DNA of 64,000 bases from Rhizobium sp. ARZ01 (GCF_014851675.1 NZ_JACVAE010000001.1:2480001-2544000), one strand, 5' to 3'; shown: positions 1-9,072, counted from the first letter of the stretch. The notes: a model not told the origin generated them from the sequence alone. Numbers and translations: made by a program.

Positions 1-449
1 ACCTCATCCGACACGAAATCGCGGGGAGCGACGTCAAGGACACAAACACTGCCGATCGTCTGACCGATATGCATGATTGGCGCGCCAGCATAGAAGCGGA
101 GGTGCGGCCCGCCGGTGACGCTCGGCAACTTCGAGAACCGCTCGTCCTGCAACGCGTCCCCAATGACCAGCGGAGCGCCTGTCTCCGTCAGCAGTCGCGC
201 ACAGAAGCAATCCTGCGCACTTGCGCTGACCTCCGCAGTCCCCTTGCGCGCGAGAAACCATTGGGTGGTGCCGCCGATCAGGCTTACCACGGCGATGGGC
301 GCGGAAAACAGCCCGGCGGCGAGATCGGCAATACCGGTAAATTCCGCATCCGGCCCAGCATAGGCTGGCAGCGTCGCTTCCACAGCGGCAAGACGCTCCG
401 GCGAAGCAAGCGCAGCGGCAACGAGCGATGAAGGGCGGTTGCTGTTCAT
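1..449 (-). CDS. Sensor histidine kinase, N-terminal GAF part (truncated by window edge)
   Basis: The reading frame starts at an ATG (447-449) preceded on the minus strand by a strong AAGGGGGG ribosome site and stays open to position 1, so the C-terminal part lies outside the window. The 149 visible residues begin MNSNRPSSLVAAALA. From about residue 25 they look like a GAF domain: a segment AAGLFSAPIAVVSLI, then CFCARLL, a DERFSKLP segment and GQTIGSVCVLD near the end. GAF domains at this position are common in HWE/HisKA_2 kinases that control the PhyR-NepR-EcfG stress pathway. The gene lies directly downstream of rpoE2 on the same strand, where S. meliloti, as I recall it, carries a stress-response kinase. 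The catalytic domain cannot be seen, so the kinase call rests on the GAF type and the context. Confidence 0.75.
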   Translation of the reverse strand, partial: MNSNRPSSLVAAALASPERLAAVEATLPAYAGPDAEFTGIADLAAGLFSAPIAVVSLIGGTTQWFLARKGTAEVSASAQDCFCARLLTETGAPLVIGDALQDERFSKLPSVTGGPHLRFYAGAPIMHIGQTIGSVCVLDVAPRDFVSDE

Positions 450-564
450 AGCGCCCCCCTTGCACTGATATCGTCCGGCACCGTTTGCCCGCCCCCCGCG
501 CGTGCCAGAATTTGTCTATTCCAGTTCATTGTCCCCACTCGCCTATGGCCCAGCGCTCTGCACT

Positions 565-1125
565 CTAGGATACAAAAGCCCGCGACGTCAGCGGCGCGGA
601 AATCGCATCCGGTCCATATTCACCTTCATCGGTTATCTGCAGGATTTCCTGCAGCTTCTGCCGCGCCCGGTTCACGCGGCTCTTGATCGTGCCGAGCGCA
701 CAACCGCTGATTTCCGCCGCCTCCTCATAAGACAGGCCTGAGGCACCGACGAGAACAATCGCCTCCCGCTGCTCGTCGGGCAATTGCGCCAGGGCATTCT
801 GGAAGTCTTGCATGTCCAGCGCCCCGTATTGCGCAGGATGCTGGGCCAGGTTTTCCGTCAACAAACCATCGCTGTCCTGCACCTCACGTCCGCGCTTTCG
901 CAGCTTGCTATAGAGTTCATTGCGCAAGATCGTGAACAGCCAGGCCTTCATGTTCGTGCCCATTTCAAACTGGTGCTGCTTGGCCCAGGCCTTCACAATC
1001 GTGTCCTGCACGAGATCGTCCGCCTCGTGATGACGGCCGACGAGCGAAATTGCGAAGGCTCTGAGGCTCGGCAGGTTCGAGAGCAACTCGCGCTTGAAAT
1101 TGGTGGCCCGTTCCATGTCGCTCAC
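565..1125 (-). CDS. rpoE2: General stress response ECF sigma factor RpoE2 (EcfG family)
   Basis: This 186-residue protein has the two regions of a group ECF15/EcfG sigma factor. Sigma region 2 lies at about residues 10-80 (HHEADDLVQDTIVKAWAK, then a basic LRNELYSKLRKRGRE). Region 4 lies at about 110-165 (LPDEQREAIVLV, with the helix-turn-helix ending in LGTIKSRVNRARQKL). The GTG start overlaps the stop of the upstream anti-sigma gene (GTGA), so the two are translationally coupled. An ATG three codons further in (1116) is a possible alternative start. RpoE2 directs RNA polymerase to GGAAC-N16-CGTT promoters in response to heat, salt, desiccation and starvation. Such promoters occur just upstream of this operon and of rsiB1, so it should be autoregulated. 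Confidence 0.93.
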   Translation of the reverse strand: MSDMERATNFKRELLSNLPSLRAFAISLVGRHHEADDLVQDTIVKAWAKQHQFEMGTNMKAWLFTILRNELYSKLRKRGREVQDSDGLLTENLAQHPAQYGALDMQDFQNALAQLPDEQREAIVLVGASGLSYEEAAEISGCALGTIKSRVNRARQKLQEILQITDEGEYGPDAISAPLTSRAFVS

Positions 1126-1328
1126 CGGTCTCCACCCCCCATCTGCAATTCGCTCTGCTGTTCGACGGCGTCGAGCTTCTCGATGAGTTCGAGAAATCTC
1201 GCTGGTATCGGCTCGTCTTGTACGGAGAGATAGTACGAGCGCAGTTTGCGCGCGATCTGAGCTTCAGCCCCCTCCGGCGTTGCCGGCAAACCTGGTCGCA
1301 ATTGCTGTGTCACATCATCAACTTTCAA
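1122..1328 (-). CDS. rsiA1: Anti-sigma factor, NepR family
   Basis: This 68-residue protein carries the NepR core almost exactly: IARKLRSYYLSVQDEPIPARFLELIEKLD at residues 25-53, of which the EPIPARFLELI segment is the hallmark. NepR binds and inactivates the EcfG sigma factor until phosphorylated PhyR competes for it. It is the first gene of the operon, immediately upstream of and overlapping rpoE2, and is divergent from the PhyR gene. A GGAAC-type promoter precedes it. Length and position are normal for the family. The gene symbol follows S. meliloti usage recalled from memory. Confidence 0.92.
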   Translation of the reverse strand: MKVDDVTQQLRPGLPATPEGAEAQIARKLRSYYLSVQDEPIPARFLELIEKLDAVEQQSELQMGGGDR

Positions 1329-1363
1329 AACACCTGACGATAATCTGCCAATTCAGGACCTCA

Positions 1364-1388
1364 AATGCGCGGCTGCTAAAAAGGTTCC
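1364..1388 (-). promoter_or_regulatory. RpoE2-type promoter for rsiA1-rpoE2
   Basis: Reading the minus strand, GGAAC at 1388-1384 is followed after 16 nt by CATT at 1367-1364, one base off the CGTT -10 element but keeping the conserved GGAAC-N18-TT. The -10 end lies about 35 nt upstream of the rsiA1 start. It stands back to back with the perfect site for rsiB1. Autoregulation of this operon by its own sigma factor is established in related bacteria. Confidence 0.65.
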
Positions 1389-1395
1389 GGCTGAT

Positions 1396-1420
1396 GGAAC
1401 CAAAAAAAGCCGGTGACGTT
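1396..1420 (+). promoter_or_regulatory. RpoE2-type promoter for rsiB1 (phyR)
   Basis: GGAAC at 1396-1400, a 16-nt spacer and CGTT at 1417-1420 match the EcfG/RpoE2 consensus exactly. The rsiB1 ATG is at 1467, giving a 5' leader of about 40 nt that contains a GGGGGAG ribosome site. Confidence 0.85.
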
Positions 1421-1466
1421 CACGCTTCAACGAAGTTTCACTCATTTCGCATCGGGGGAGCGTTCC

Positions 1467-2261
1467 ATGCCGATTTCCAACCGTATCTTGCCACATCTTC
1501 CCAGCCTTCGCCGCTACGCGCGGGCACTCACGGGCGCCCAGGCCTCGGGGGATGCATATGTCGCTGCCACCCTGGAAGCGATCCTGATGGACCCGGGGAA
1601 CTTCGGTGTCTGCAATGAAGATGATCGTTTGTACCTTTTCCGCTTGTTATCGCGGATGATTTCCTCTCTGCCCGTTTCCGTCAGCGACAGCGTTTCGATC
1701 CAACCTGGCGCGGTGGCGCCGTTCGACCTGGGAACCGTGCCGCCACGCGTTCGCCAGGCCTTGCTGCTGGTGACGATGGAGGGTTTCCCGACGACGCAGA
1801 CCGCCGACATCCTCGAGACCGACGAGGCAAACGTCTGCGAATTGCTGGACATCGCATTCCGCGAAATCGCGGCACAGGCGGAGACCGGCATTATGATCAT
1901 CGAGGATGAGCCGCTGATCGCACTCGACCTGGCCGGCATGATCAACGAGATGGGCCACCACGTCACCGGCATTGCCCGCACCCAGGCCGAAGCGGAAAAG
2001 CTATGGAGCGACACCCGGCCTGGCCTGATCCTCGCTGACGTCAAGCTCGCCGACGGCAGCTCCGGCATCGATGCGGTCAGTTCCATTCTGTCGCGCGCCG
2101 AACTACCGGTCATCTTCATTACGGCCTATCCCGAAAAGCTGCTGACCGGCGAACGTCCGGAACCGGCCTACCTGGTGAGCAAGCCCTTCCAGCCGGAAAC
2201 GGTCAAGGTACTGATCAACCAGGCATTACTGATGAGCCATTCAGAACAGGTCGCTGCATAA
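1467..2261 (+). CDS. rsiB1: Stress response regulator PhyR (anti-anti-sigma factor)
   Basis: The ATG at 1467 has a GGGGGAG ribosome site seven bases upstream; the longer open frame from 1413 starts inside the promoter and is rejected. The 264-residue protein has an N-terminal sigma-factor-like domain (about 1-135, beginning RILPHLPSLRRYARALTG) and a C-terminal receiver (about 140-255). The receiver shows the acidic pair ED at 146-147, the phosphoacceptor D191 in LILADVKLADG, a conserved T in FITAYPEKL and K in VSKPF. When phosphorylated, PhyR uses its sigma-like domain to sequester NepR and free RpoE2. It is divergent from rsiA1-rpoE2. The 3' end faces the candidate sRNA on the other strand. 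Confidence 0.93.
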   Translation: MPISNRILPHLPSLRRYARALTGAQASGDAYVAATLEAILMDPGNFGVCNEDDRLYLFRLLSRMISSLPVSVSDSVSIQPGAVAPFDLGTVPPRVRQALLLVTMEGFPTTQTADILETDEANVCELLDIAFREIAAQAETGIMIIEDEPLIALDLAGMINEMGHHVTGIARTQAEAEKLWSDTRPGLILADVKLADGSSGIDAVSSILSRAELPVIFITAYPEKLLTGERPEPAYLVSKPFQPETVKVLINQALLMSHSEQVAA

Positions 2262-2306
2262 AAGCAATCGATCATTGGGCTGCGCGATACTCGCGTAGCC
2301 GCCCCC

Positions 2307-2345
2307 AAGAAAAGAAAAACAGCCAGTGCTGGGAGCACTGGCTGT
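2307..2345 (-). terminator. Rho-independent terminator of the minus-strand sRNA candidate
   Basis: A perfect 12-bp stem (2319-2330 with 2334-2345) closes a three-base loop. On the minus strand it runs directly into TTTTTCTTTTCTT, an ideal U-tract. On the plus strand the stem is followed only by CTGATTTT, so termination of rsiB1 transcripts would be weaker. Confidence 0.85.
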
Positions 2346-2439
2346 CTGATTTTCCCGCGAGCCGGAGGGGACACGGCGCGCGGTTCTACTCACCGGTATG
2401 AGGGTCTCGCATTGGGGGCAATGCGTTGCCGGTGACGAA
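2310..2439 (-). ncRNA. Candidate RpoE2-dependent small RNA with C-rich loops
   Basis: An exact RpoE2 promoter (2446-2470) and a perfect terminator (2307-2345) on the same strand define a transcript of about 130 nt in the gap between rsiB1 and the sugar kinase gene. No start codon with a ribosome site lies within it. The predicted RNA folds into three hairpins. The first has a 7-bp stem (2425-2419 with 2414-2408) and a CCCC loop, enclosed by pairing of CACCGG with CCGGTG. The second has a 9-pair stem interrupted by one C/U mismatch (2383-2374 with 2364-2355) and a UGUCCCCUC loop. The third is the terminator stem. Exposed C-rich loops are typical of alphaproteobacterial sRNAs that pair with Shine-Dalgarno sequences. 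It may already be catalogued in S. meliloti transcriptomes; I could not check. Confidence 0.7.
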
Positions 2440-2445
2440 ATCTGA

Positions 2446-2470
2446 AACGTCATCAGGTCAAAAAGGTTCC
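2446..2470 (-). promoter_or_regulatory. RpoE2-type promoter of the sRNA candidate
   Basis: On the minus strand GGAAC (2470-2466), 16 nt, then CGTT (2449-2446) is an exact consensus match. It lies 27 nt past the stop codon of the kinase gene and points away from it, so it is not a promoter for an annotated protein gene. Confidence 0.8.
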
Positions 2471-2496
2471 GGCCAAAGCAAGTAATCTTCCGGCAG

Positions 2497-4080
2497 TCAG
2501 GTAATCCGGTCCAACTCCTCACGATGCCGGTACATCGCCAGGAAGCGCCGATACTCGCGATCGTAGTGATCACGCTTGCCCGGATCCGGCAGGTACTCGG
2601 TCCCGCCTGGATACATACCCCCCCCCGCCGAAGCCAGGTCCGCATGAAGACCGCCCGCGACGGATGCTCCCATTGCCGTGCCAAGCAACACGGCATCGTT
2701 CGTCTTCGGCACGACAACCTTGCGTCCGGTCACGTCCCGATAGAGTTCCATCAAGAGCGGATTATGCAGATGACCGCCGGTCACGTGCAATGTCTCGAAT
2801 GCGTATCCGCACTCCCCAAGCTTGTCGATGACATGTCGAATGCCAACCACGATGGCGACGCAGGTCTTCCAGTACAGCCTGCACAGTCCGTCAAAGGTGG
2901 CATCCAGCGATAGTCCGCTGATCACCCCGAGCCCGTGCGGATCGGCCAAAGGCGAGCGGTTGCCGTGGAAGTCCGGCAGGACGTGCAGTCGCGCAGCGAA
3001 ATCATCGCCCTCCAGCGCCCGCAATTCCCGGATGCGGGTGATGACGCGCTGATGGGTTGCCGAAATTGGGTCACCACCGGCGCTGTGCAGGCGGACGATG
3101 TGATCAAGGAGCGCGCCGGTCGCCGACTGGCCGCCCTCGACGAGCCAATGCCCGGGCAGAACCACTTCGTAGTACGGTCCCCACATGCCATAGCCGAATT
3201 TCTTCTCCCGCGAGAAGGCCGCGACACAGCTCGACGTTCCGCCGATGAGCGCCAGTTGCCGCTCCAGCCGCGCCGCATCACCGGCAAACTCGCCGAGCAC
3301 GCCGAGCGCGCCGGCATAGGCATCGATCATGCCTGCCCCGACTGCACAGTCGGTGTCGAGATCAAGATCGGTGGCCGCTGCCTGCGTCAGGCGACCGACA
3401 GGCGCGCCAACCGGCAGCGTGTCCCTGGGCAGCGAGCCGCGTTCGCGCAAGTCCGCAAGTCCGATCGCTTCCAGAAAATCGCCGCACCAGCCTTCCTTCT
3501 CGTGCGCTAGATAGTTCCATTTGGCGGTTATCGTGCAGCGTGAACGGGCAAGCGATCCCGTCGCCTTCCATGTCATGAAGTCGGCAAGATCGAAGAAATA
3601 GCCGGCCCGCGCCCACTGCTCCGGCTGATGCCGCTTCAGCCACATCAGCTTAGGCATTTCCATTTCCGGCGACATCACCTTGCCGGAATGGTCGAGCACC
3701 GGATGACCGGTTGCAGTGCAGAGATCGGCCTCAGCCAGCGCGCGATGGTCCAGCCAGACGATCGTGTCCCAGCGCGGATCAGCGCCGCCTGACACTGCCA
3801 GCGGCAAGGTATTACGATCGCGCACGACGAGAGAACAGGTGGCGTCGAAACCGAGAGCAGCAACCCGGCTCGCGTCGACGCCGGCCGTCTCGCGCGCAGC
3901 TCTCACCGCGGTGCAGACGGCGCGCCAGATATCCTCCGAATCGTGTTCCGCATGATTTTCGCATGGCCGGTTCATCGCAATCGGGTGCTCGGCCCGCGCC
4001 AGCATCGCGCCGCTTCGATCGAACACGCCCGCGCGGGCGCTTCCGGTCCCGATGTCGACCGCCACGATCAGATCGCGCAT
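2497..4080 (-). CDS. FGGY-family pentulose kinase (probable D-ribulokinase)
   Basis: This 527-residue sugar kinase of the FGGY family transfers phosphate from ATP to a ketose. The start is taken at MRDLIVAVDIGTGSAR (ATG 4078-4080), five bases after the HAD gene stop; the longer frame runs back into that gene. DIGTGSARAGVF is the N-terminal ATPase loop. WLDHRALAEADLC and the SPEMEMPKLMWLK segment resemble the ribulokinase/YpCarbK group. The C-terminal part has HVTGGHLHNPLLMELYRDVTG. It is the last gene of the polyol cluster, whose dehydrogenases would produce D-xylulose, D-fructose or D-ribulose. D-ribulose (from ribitol) is my best guess of substrate, but xylulose cannot be excluded by eye. 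Confidence 0.82.
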   Translation of the reverse strand: MRDLIVAVDIGTGSARAGVFDRSGAMLARAEHPIAMNRPCENHAEHDSEDIWRAVCTAVRAARETAGVDASRVAALGFDATCSLVVRDRNTLPLAVSGGADPRWDTIVWLDHRALAEADLCTATGHPVLDHSGKVMSPEMEMPKLMWLKRHQPEQWARAGYFFDLADFMTWKATGSLARSRCTITAKWNYLAHEKEGWCGDFLEAIGLADLRERGSLPRDTLPVGAPVGRLTQAAATDLDLDTDCAVGAGMIDAYAGALGVLGEFAGDAARLERQLALIGGTSSCVAAFSREKKFGYGMWGPYYEVVLPGHWLVEGGQSATGALLDHIVRLHSAGGDPISATHQRVITRIRELRALEGDDFAARLHVLPDFHGNRSPLADPHGLGVISGLSLDATFDGLCRLYWKTCVAIVVGIRHVIDKLGECGYAFETLHVTGGHLHNPLLMELYRDVTGRKVVVPKTNDAVLLGTAMGASVAGGLHADLASAGGGMYPGGTEYLPDPGKRDHYDREYRRFLAMYRHREELDRIT

Positions 4081-4084
4081 GAAA

Positions 4085-4771
4085 TCATGTTCCCGTCGGC
4101 TGTTCTTTTCGAACAAACTGGAGCAAATCACCCATGTCGTCAAACAGGACATCGGGTTGCAGGCGGGAGAGTGATTGGCGATGACGTTCGCTGCGCGCAT
4201 GCGACCCGCCCGCAAAGGCGAAGACCCGCATGCCGGCGGCCTTCGCGGCCATCACGCCGGCCGGACTGTCCTCGATCACCACGCAGGCGGACGGCGCAAT
4301 ACCCATTTCGGCACACGCATGGAGAAACAGGTCCGGTGCCGGCTTTCCGCGCTGAACCATCGAGGCGCTGAAGATATTCGGCTCGAATTGATCGAGCAGG
4401 CCGGTCACTGCCAGCGACAGGCGGATCCGCTCCGGCTGGCTCGATGAGGCGACGCAAAAGGGTACCGGCAGGCCCTGGATAGCCACCCGGACGCCGCCGA
4501 TCGGCTGCAATTCCGTGCGAAAGCGCAAATAGAGCGACTTGCGCATGTTCTCCAGGAAGTGGTCGTCAATGGCGAGACCAAAGTCCTCATGCAGGATGTC
4601 CGACATGCTCTTGAGGCTCTTGCCGAGAAACCGGTCGGCGGCCTCATCCTCGTCCATGCTGACACCCGCGCTATCCAACGCTTCGACCAGGACCGCGAGC
4701 GAGATTGGCTCGCTGTCGACCAGCACGCCGTCGCAGTCAAAGATTACCAGTTCGATCGGGCCTGCCGCCAT
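4085..4771 (-). CDS. HAD-superfamily hydrolase (beta-phosphoglucomutase/sugar-phosphatase type)
   Basis: This 228-residue protein has the HAD subfamily IA layout: motif I FDCDGVLVDSEP at about residues 9-20, motif II around FCVASSSQPER, the motif III lysine in RGKPAPDLF, and motif IV VVIEDSPAGVMAA. The size and the DCDGVLVDSEP signature fit small sugar-phosphate phosphatases and phosphoglucomutases. It lies between mtlK and the FGGY kinase on the same strand and almost touches the kinase start. It probably acts on phosphorylated sugars arising from polyol catabolism, for example as a house-cleaning phosphatase. Its substrate cannot be read from the sequence. Confidence 0.82.
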   Translation of the reverse strand: MAAGPIELVIFDCDGVLVDSEPISLAVLVEALDSAGVSMDEDEAADRFLGKSLKSMSDILHEDFGLAIDDHFLENMRKSLYLRFRTELQPIGGVRVAIQGLPVPFCVASSSQPERIRLSLAVTGLLDQFEPNIFSASMVQRGKPAPDLFLHACAEMGIAPSACVVIEDSPAGVMAAKAAGMRVFAFAGGSHARSERHRQSLSRLQPDVLFDDMGDLLQFVRKEQPTGT

Positions 4772-4834
4772 TCTTTCATTCCAAGCCGTTTGGCCGCCAA
4801 AACGGCGCGTGCCTCGTCCAGACGGGTTCTGTCC

Positions 4835-6319
4835 TCAGTCCGCCAACCGATCTCCGAGGTAGAGCCTGAGCGTCGCACGCGTTCCTTTTTCCCACAGCGT
4901 TCTCAAGGCCTTGGCGAATCGCCGCCGGAACAGATCGGAGGCCGCAACCTCCCCGAAAATGTCGGAAAGAGCAAGGAAGGCAGCCGGATCCTCCTTGGCC
5001 CTCACGGCGGCGGCGTGCAGCCGGTCGGCGCTGGCATCATTGAACACAATGTTCTTGCCGCTGTCGGACATCCCGGCGAAGTAGCGACACCAGAGCGCGG
5101 AGACGAGCGAGAGCCCGATGACGTCCTCGCCGCGCCGCAGCCGGTCGGCCGTGGACGGCAGGATGAACTTCGGCTGCCGGTTCGAACCGTCCTGGGCCAG
5201 GCGCGGGATCGTGTCGCCGATTTTCGGGTTAGAAAAGCGCTTTTCGATGAGCTGAAAATACTCTCCGAGATCGGTGTCCGGCACCGGCGGGATCACCGGG
5301 ATGATTTCCTCGCGCTCGAGCTTCGCGAGGAAGGCGCGGATGTAGGCATCCTCCATCGCCTCGTGCACAAAATGGATGTCGAGCAGTGCGGCGGGATAGG
5401 CGATCGCCGCGTGGCCACCGTTGAGGATGCGGATCTTCATGTGCTCGTAGGGCGCCACGTCGGGCACGAACTGGACGCCGACCGTCTCCAGCGCAGGCCG
5501 TCCGAGCGGAAACTTGTCCTCCAGCACCCACTGCTTGAACGCCTCGCAGAACACCGGCCATTGATCCTCGATACCGTATTCCTCGGCAACGATGCCAATC
5601 TCCCGCGGCCCCGTCGCCGGCGTGATACGGTCCACCATGCCGTTCGGGAACGCGACATTGGCATCGATCCAGTCGGCAAAAGCCGTATCTGACAGCCGTG
5701 CCAGACCGGAAACCGCAGCATGCGTCACCTCGCCATTGCCGGGTATGTTGTCGCAAGACATCACCGTGAACGGCGCAATGCCCTTGCCGTTTCGTGCCTT
5801 CAACCCCGCGAGGATCAGCCCGAATACGGTCTTCGGATCGTCCGGATTCGCCCCATCGGCCTCAATAGCGGGATGAGCCGGATTGAAGACGCCGGAGGCA
5901 GGATCGATGAAGTATCCGCCCTCGGTGATCGTCAGCGAGACGATGCGGATGGCGGGATCGGCAAGCTGGGCAACTGTTGCCGCCACGTCGCCGGGCTTGA
6001 GATAGTCGATCATCGCGCCAGTCACATGCGCGCCAGTGCGGTTGTTGTCTTGCTCGACCACCGTCGTCAAAAAATCCTGGCTTTCGAGCTTGGCCCGCAT
6101 CGTATCGTCGGAAGGCAGCACGCCCGCCCCGATGATGGCCCAGTCGTGGTCCTGACCGGCATTGAACAGAGCGTCGAGATAGACCGCCTGGTGCGCCCGA
6201 TGGAAATTACCGACGCCGAAATGGACAATCCCCGCCGTGAGCGCGGATCGGGGATAGGACGGCACGCCCGCGGTCTTCTCCACCAGTTCCAGGTTGGCCA
6301 GTGACAGTTTGGTCGTCAT
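4835..6319 (-). CDS. mtlK: Mannitol 2-dehydrogenase (long-chain polyol dehydrogenase)
   Basis: This 494-residue protein belongs to the polyol-specific long-chain dehydrogenase family, which oxidises D-mannitol (and often D-arabitol) to the ketose with NAD. The N-terminal nucleotide-binding segment is GIVHFGVGNFHRAHQAVYLD. The catalytic signature MKIRILNGGHAAIAY carries the conserved Lys, Asn and His. The length matches the family (about 490). It follows smoS with a 138-nt gap on the same strand, as in S. meliloti. The gap shows no obvious terminator, so I take it as part of the smo operon. Confidence 0.93.
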   Translation of the reverse strand: MTTKLSLANLELVEKTAGVPSYPRSALTAGIVHFGVGNFHRAHQAVYLDALFNAGQDHDWAIIGAGVLPSDDTMRAKLESQDFLTTVVEQDNNRTGAHVTGAMIDYLKPGDVAATVAQLADPAIRIVSLTITEGGYFIDPASGVFNPAHPAIEADGANPDDPKTVFGLILAGLKARNGKGIAPFTVMSCDNIPGNGEVTHAAVSGLARLSDTAFADWIDANVAFPNGMVDRITPATGPREIGIVAEEYGIEDQWPVFCEAFKQWVLEDKFPLGRPALETVGVQFVPDVAPYEHMKIRILNGGHAAIAYPAALLDIHFVHEAMEDAYIRAFLAKLEREEIIPVIPPVPDTDLGEYFQLIEKRFSNPKIGDTIPRLAQDGSNRQPKFILPSTADRLRRGEDVIGLSLVSALWCRYFAGMSDSGKNIVFNDASADRLHAAAVRAKEDPAAFLALSDIFGEVAASDLFRRRFAKALRTLWEKGTRATLRLYLGDRLAD

Positions 6320-6457
6320 GATCTCTTCCTTCCGGGCACAAGCGGGAAAGCCACTTCCGGTCCATGCAGGCAGATTGCGGTGCCAGCCACGACTCCGGCG
6401 CGCCTAATTACATTCCATTTCGATTGGCTCCTGCGAGCTTGAACCCGCAGTCCAGCC

Positions 6458-7227
6458 TCAACTCATCCAGTTGCCGCCGTCGACGTTGTAGGTCTGGGCG
6501 ACGACGTAGTCGCTTTCGGCAGAAGCGAGGAAGATCGCCATGCCGGTCAGATCCTCGGCCGTGCCCATTCGCCCAAACGGCACCTCCTGCCCGACCAGCC
6601 GTTTTTTCTCGCCGACCGGCCGGTTCTCGTACTTGGCAAAGAGCGCGTCGACCCCGTCCCAGTGCTCACCGTCTACGACGCCGGGCGCGATCGCGTTGAC
6701 GTTGATGCGGTGCTTGATGAGGTCCAGGCCTGCCGACTGGGTGAGGCTGATGACGGCCGCCTTGGTGGCGCAATAGACGGCGACGAGCGCCTCGCCCCGA
6801 CGCCCCGCTTGGCTGGCCATGTTGATGATCTTGCCGCCGCGCCCCTGTGCAATCATCTGCCTGGCCACAGCCTGCAGCGTGAAGAGCGTGCCGCTCACAT
6901 TGATGGCAAACAGCCGTTCGTAGCTTTCACGGGTAATTTCGACGATCGGTGCCAAGTCGAACAAGGCGGCGTTGTTGATCAGAATGTCGATGCCGCCCGC
7001 CTCTTTCACGCAAATGCCGATGGCCGCCTCGATCGAGCGCTGGTTCGTCACGTCCATCTCGACCGCGTAGGCCGCCGGGCCGATTTCGATTGCAGTCTGC
7101 CGGGCGCGCTCGACGTTGATGTCGGCAATTGCCACGCGCGCGCCCTCGCGCACATAGGCCTCGGCGAACGCACGTCCGATCCCCCGTGCCGAACCGGTGA
7201 TCAGGGCGCTCTTTCCGTCCAGTCTCT

Positions 7228-7231
<4 letters not shown>
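6458..7231 (-). CDS. smoS: Sorbitol dehydrogenase, short-chain dehydrogenase family
   Basis: This 257-residue classical SDR shows [11 protein letters not shown] (cofactor loop) near residue 12, NNA in [11 protein letters not shown], the catalytic Ser in MASQAGRRG, and YCATK as the YxxxK motif. It oxidises D-glucitol to fructose and often galactitol or pentitols. The start is set at MKRLDGKS because this ATG overlaps the smoK stop (ATGA); the longer open frame continues into smoK in another frame. Translational coupling to the transporter ATPase supports a joint role in uptake and oxidation. Confidence 0.92.
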
Positions 7232-8229
<998 letters not shown>

Positions 8230-8241
8230 TGTTGTTGTTCC

Positions 8242-9072
8242 CTATTTGACTGCGCCGAAGGTGAGGCCGCGGACCAGCTGTTTCTGCGAGAACCAGCCGA
8301 GAATGAGGATCGGGGCGATCGCCATGGTGGAGGCGGCCGAGAGCTTGGCGTAGAAAAGTCCCTCCGGGCTCGAATAGGAGGCGATGAAGGTCGTGAGCGG
8401 CGCCGCCTTGGAAGCCGTCAGGTTCAGCGTCCAGAACGCCTCGTTCCAGGCGAGGATGATGTTGAGGAGCACAGTTGAAGCGATCCCGGGGATCGCCATC
8501 GGCGTCAAAACATAGAGGATTTCCTTGGCGAGCGAAGCGCCGTCCATGCGCGCCGCTTCAAGGATCTCGCCGGGAATCTCCTTGAAGTAGGTGTAGAGCA
8601 TCCAGATGATGATCGGCAGGTTGATCAGCGTCAGGATCATGACGAGGCCGATGCGCGTGTCGAGCAGGCCGGTGTTGCGGAAGAGCAGATACATCGGCAC
8701 CAGCACACCGACCGCCGGCATCATCTTGGTGGAGAGCATCCACATCAGCACGTCCTTGGTCTTCGGCGTTGGTGAAAAGGCCATCGCCCAAGCGGCCGGG
8801 ATCGCGATGATCAGCCCGAGCAGGGTCGAGCCGAATGAGATCACCACCGAGTTCATGAAGTGCTTGAAGTAGTCGGATCGCTCCTGGACCTCGTGGTAGT
8901 TCTCGAATGTCCAGTCGAAGAACAGAAGCGACGGGGGAGAAGCGATCGCCTCGGCCTCCGTCTTGAAGCTCGTCAGGATCGTCCAGAAGATTGGGAAAAA
9001 GATCAGGATGCCGATTGTCCATGCGACGATCGTGTTGACGATCTTGCGCTGTGTCGAAACGTTGCGCGCCAT
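8242..9072 (-). CDS. smoG: Polyol ABC transporter permease (MalG type)
   Basis: This 276-residue inner membrane protein has about six hydrophobic segments, the first at about residues 15-35 (IVAWTIGILIFFPIFWTIL). The EAA loop that docks on the ATPase is EILEAARMDGASLAKEI near 185-205, and the protein ends SQKQLVRGLTFGAVK, typical of CUT1 MalG-type permeases. It starts four bases after smoF and forms the heterodimeric pore with it. Confidence 0.92.
   Translation of the reverse strand: MARNVSTQRKIVNTIVAWTIGILIFFPIFWTILTSFKTEAEAIASPPSLLFFDWTFENYHEVQERSDYFKHFMNSVVISFGSTLLGLIIAIPAAWAMAFSPTPKTKDVLMWMLSTKMMPAVGVLVPMYLLFRNTGLLDTRIGLVMILTLINLPIIIWMLYTYFKEIPGEILEAARMDGASLAKEILYVLTPMAIPGIASTVLLNIILAWNEAFWTLNLTASKAAPLTTFIASYSSPEGLFYAKLSAASTMAIAPILILGWFSQKQLVRGLTFGAVK

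Noticed and set aside
2168..2374. Short minus-strand open frame within the sRNA candidate and the rsiB1 3' end
   Set aside because: The GTG start lies in a predicted hairpin without a ribosome site and the frame runs antisense into rsiB1, so the non-coding RNA reading is preferred.
4085..4215. Longer start for the FGGY kinase (4215)
   Set aside because: It would extend back through the HAD gene. The ATG at 4080 begins exactly at the family N-terminus and follows the HAD stop closely.
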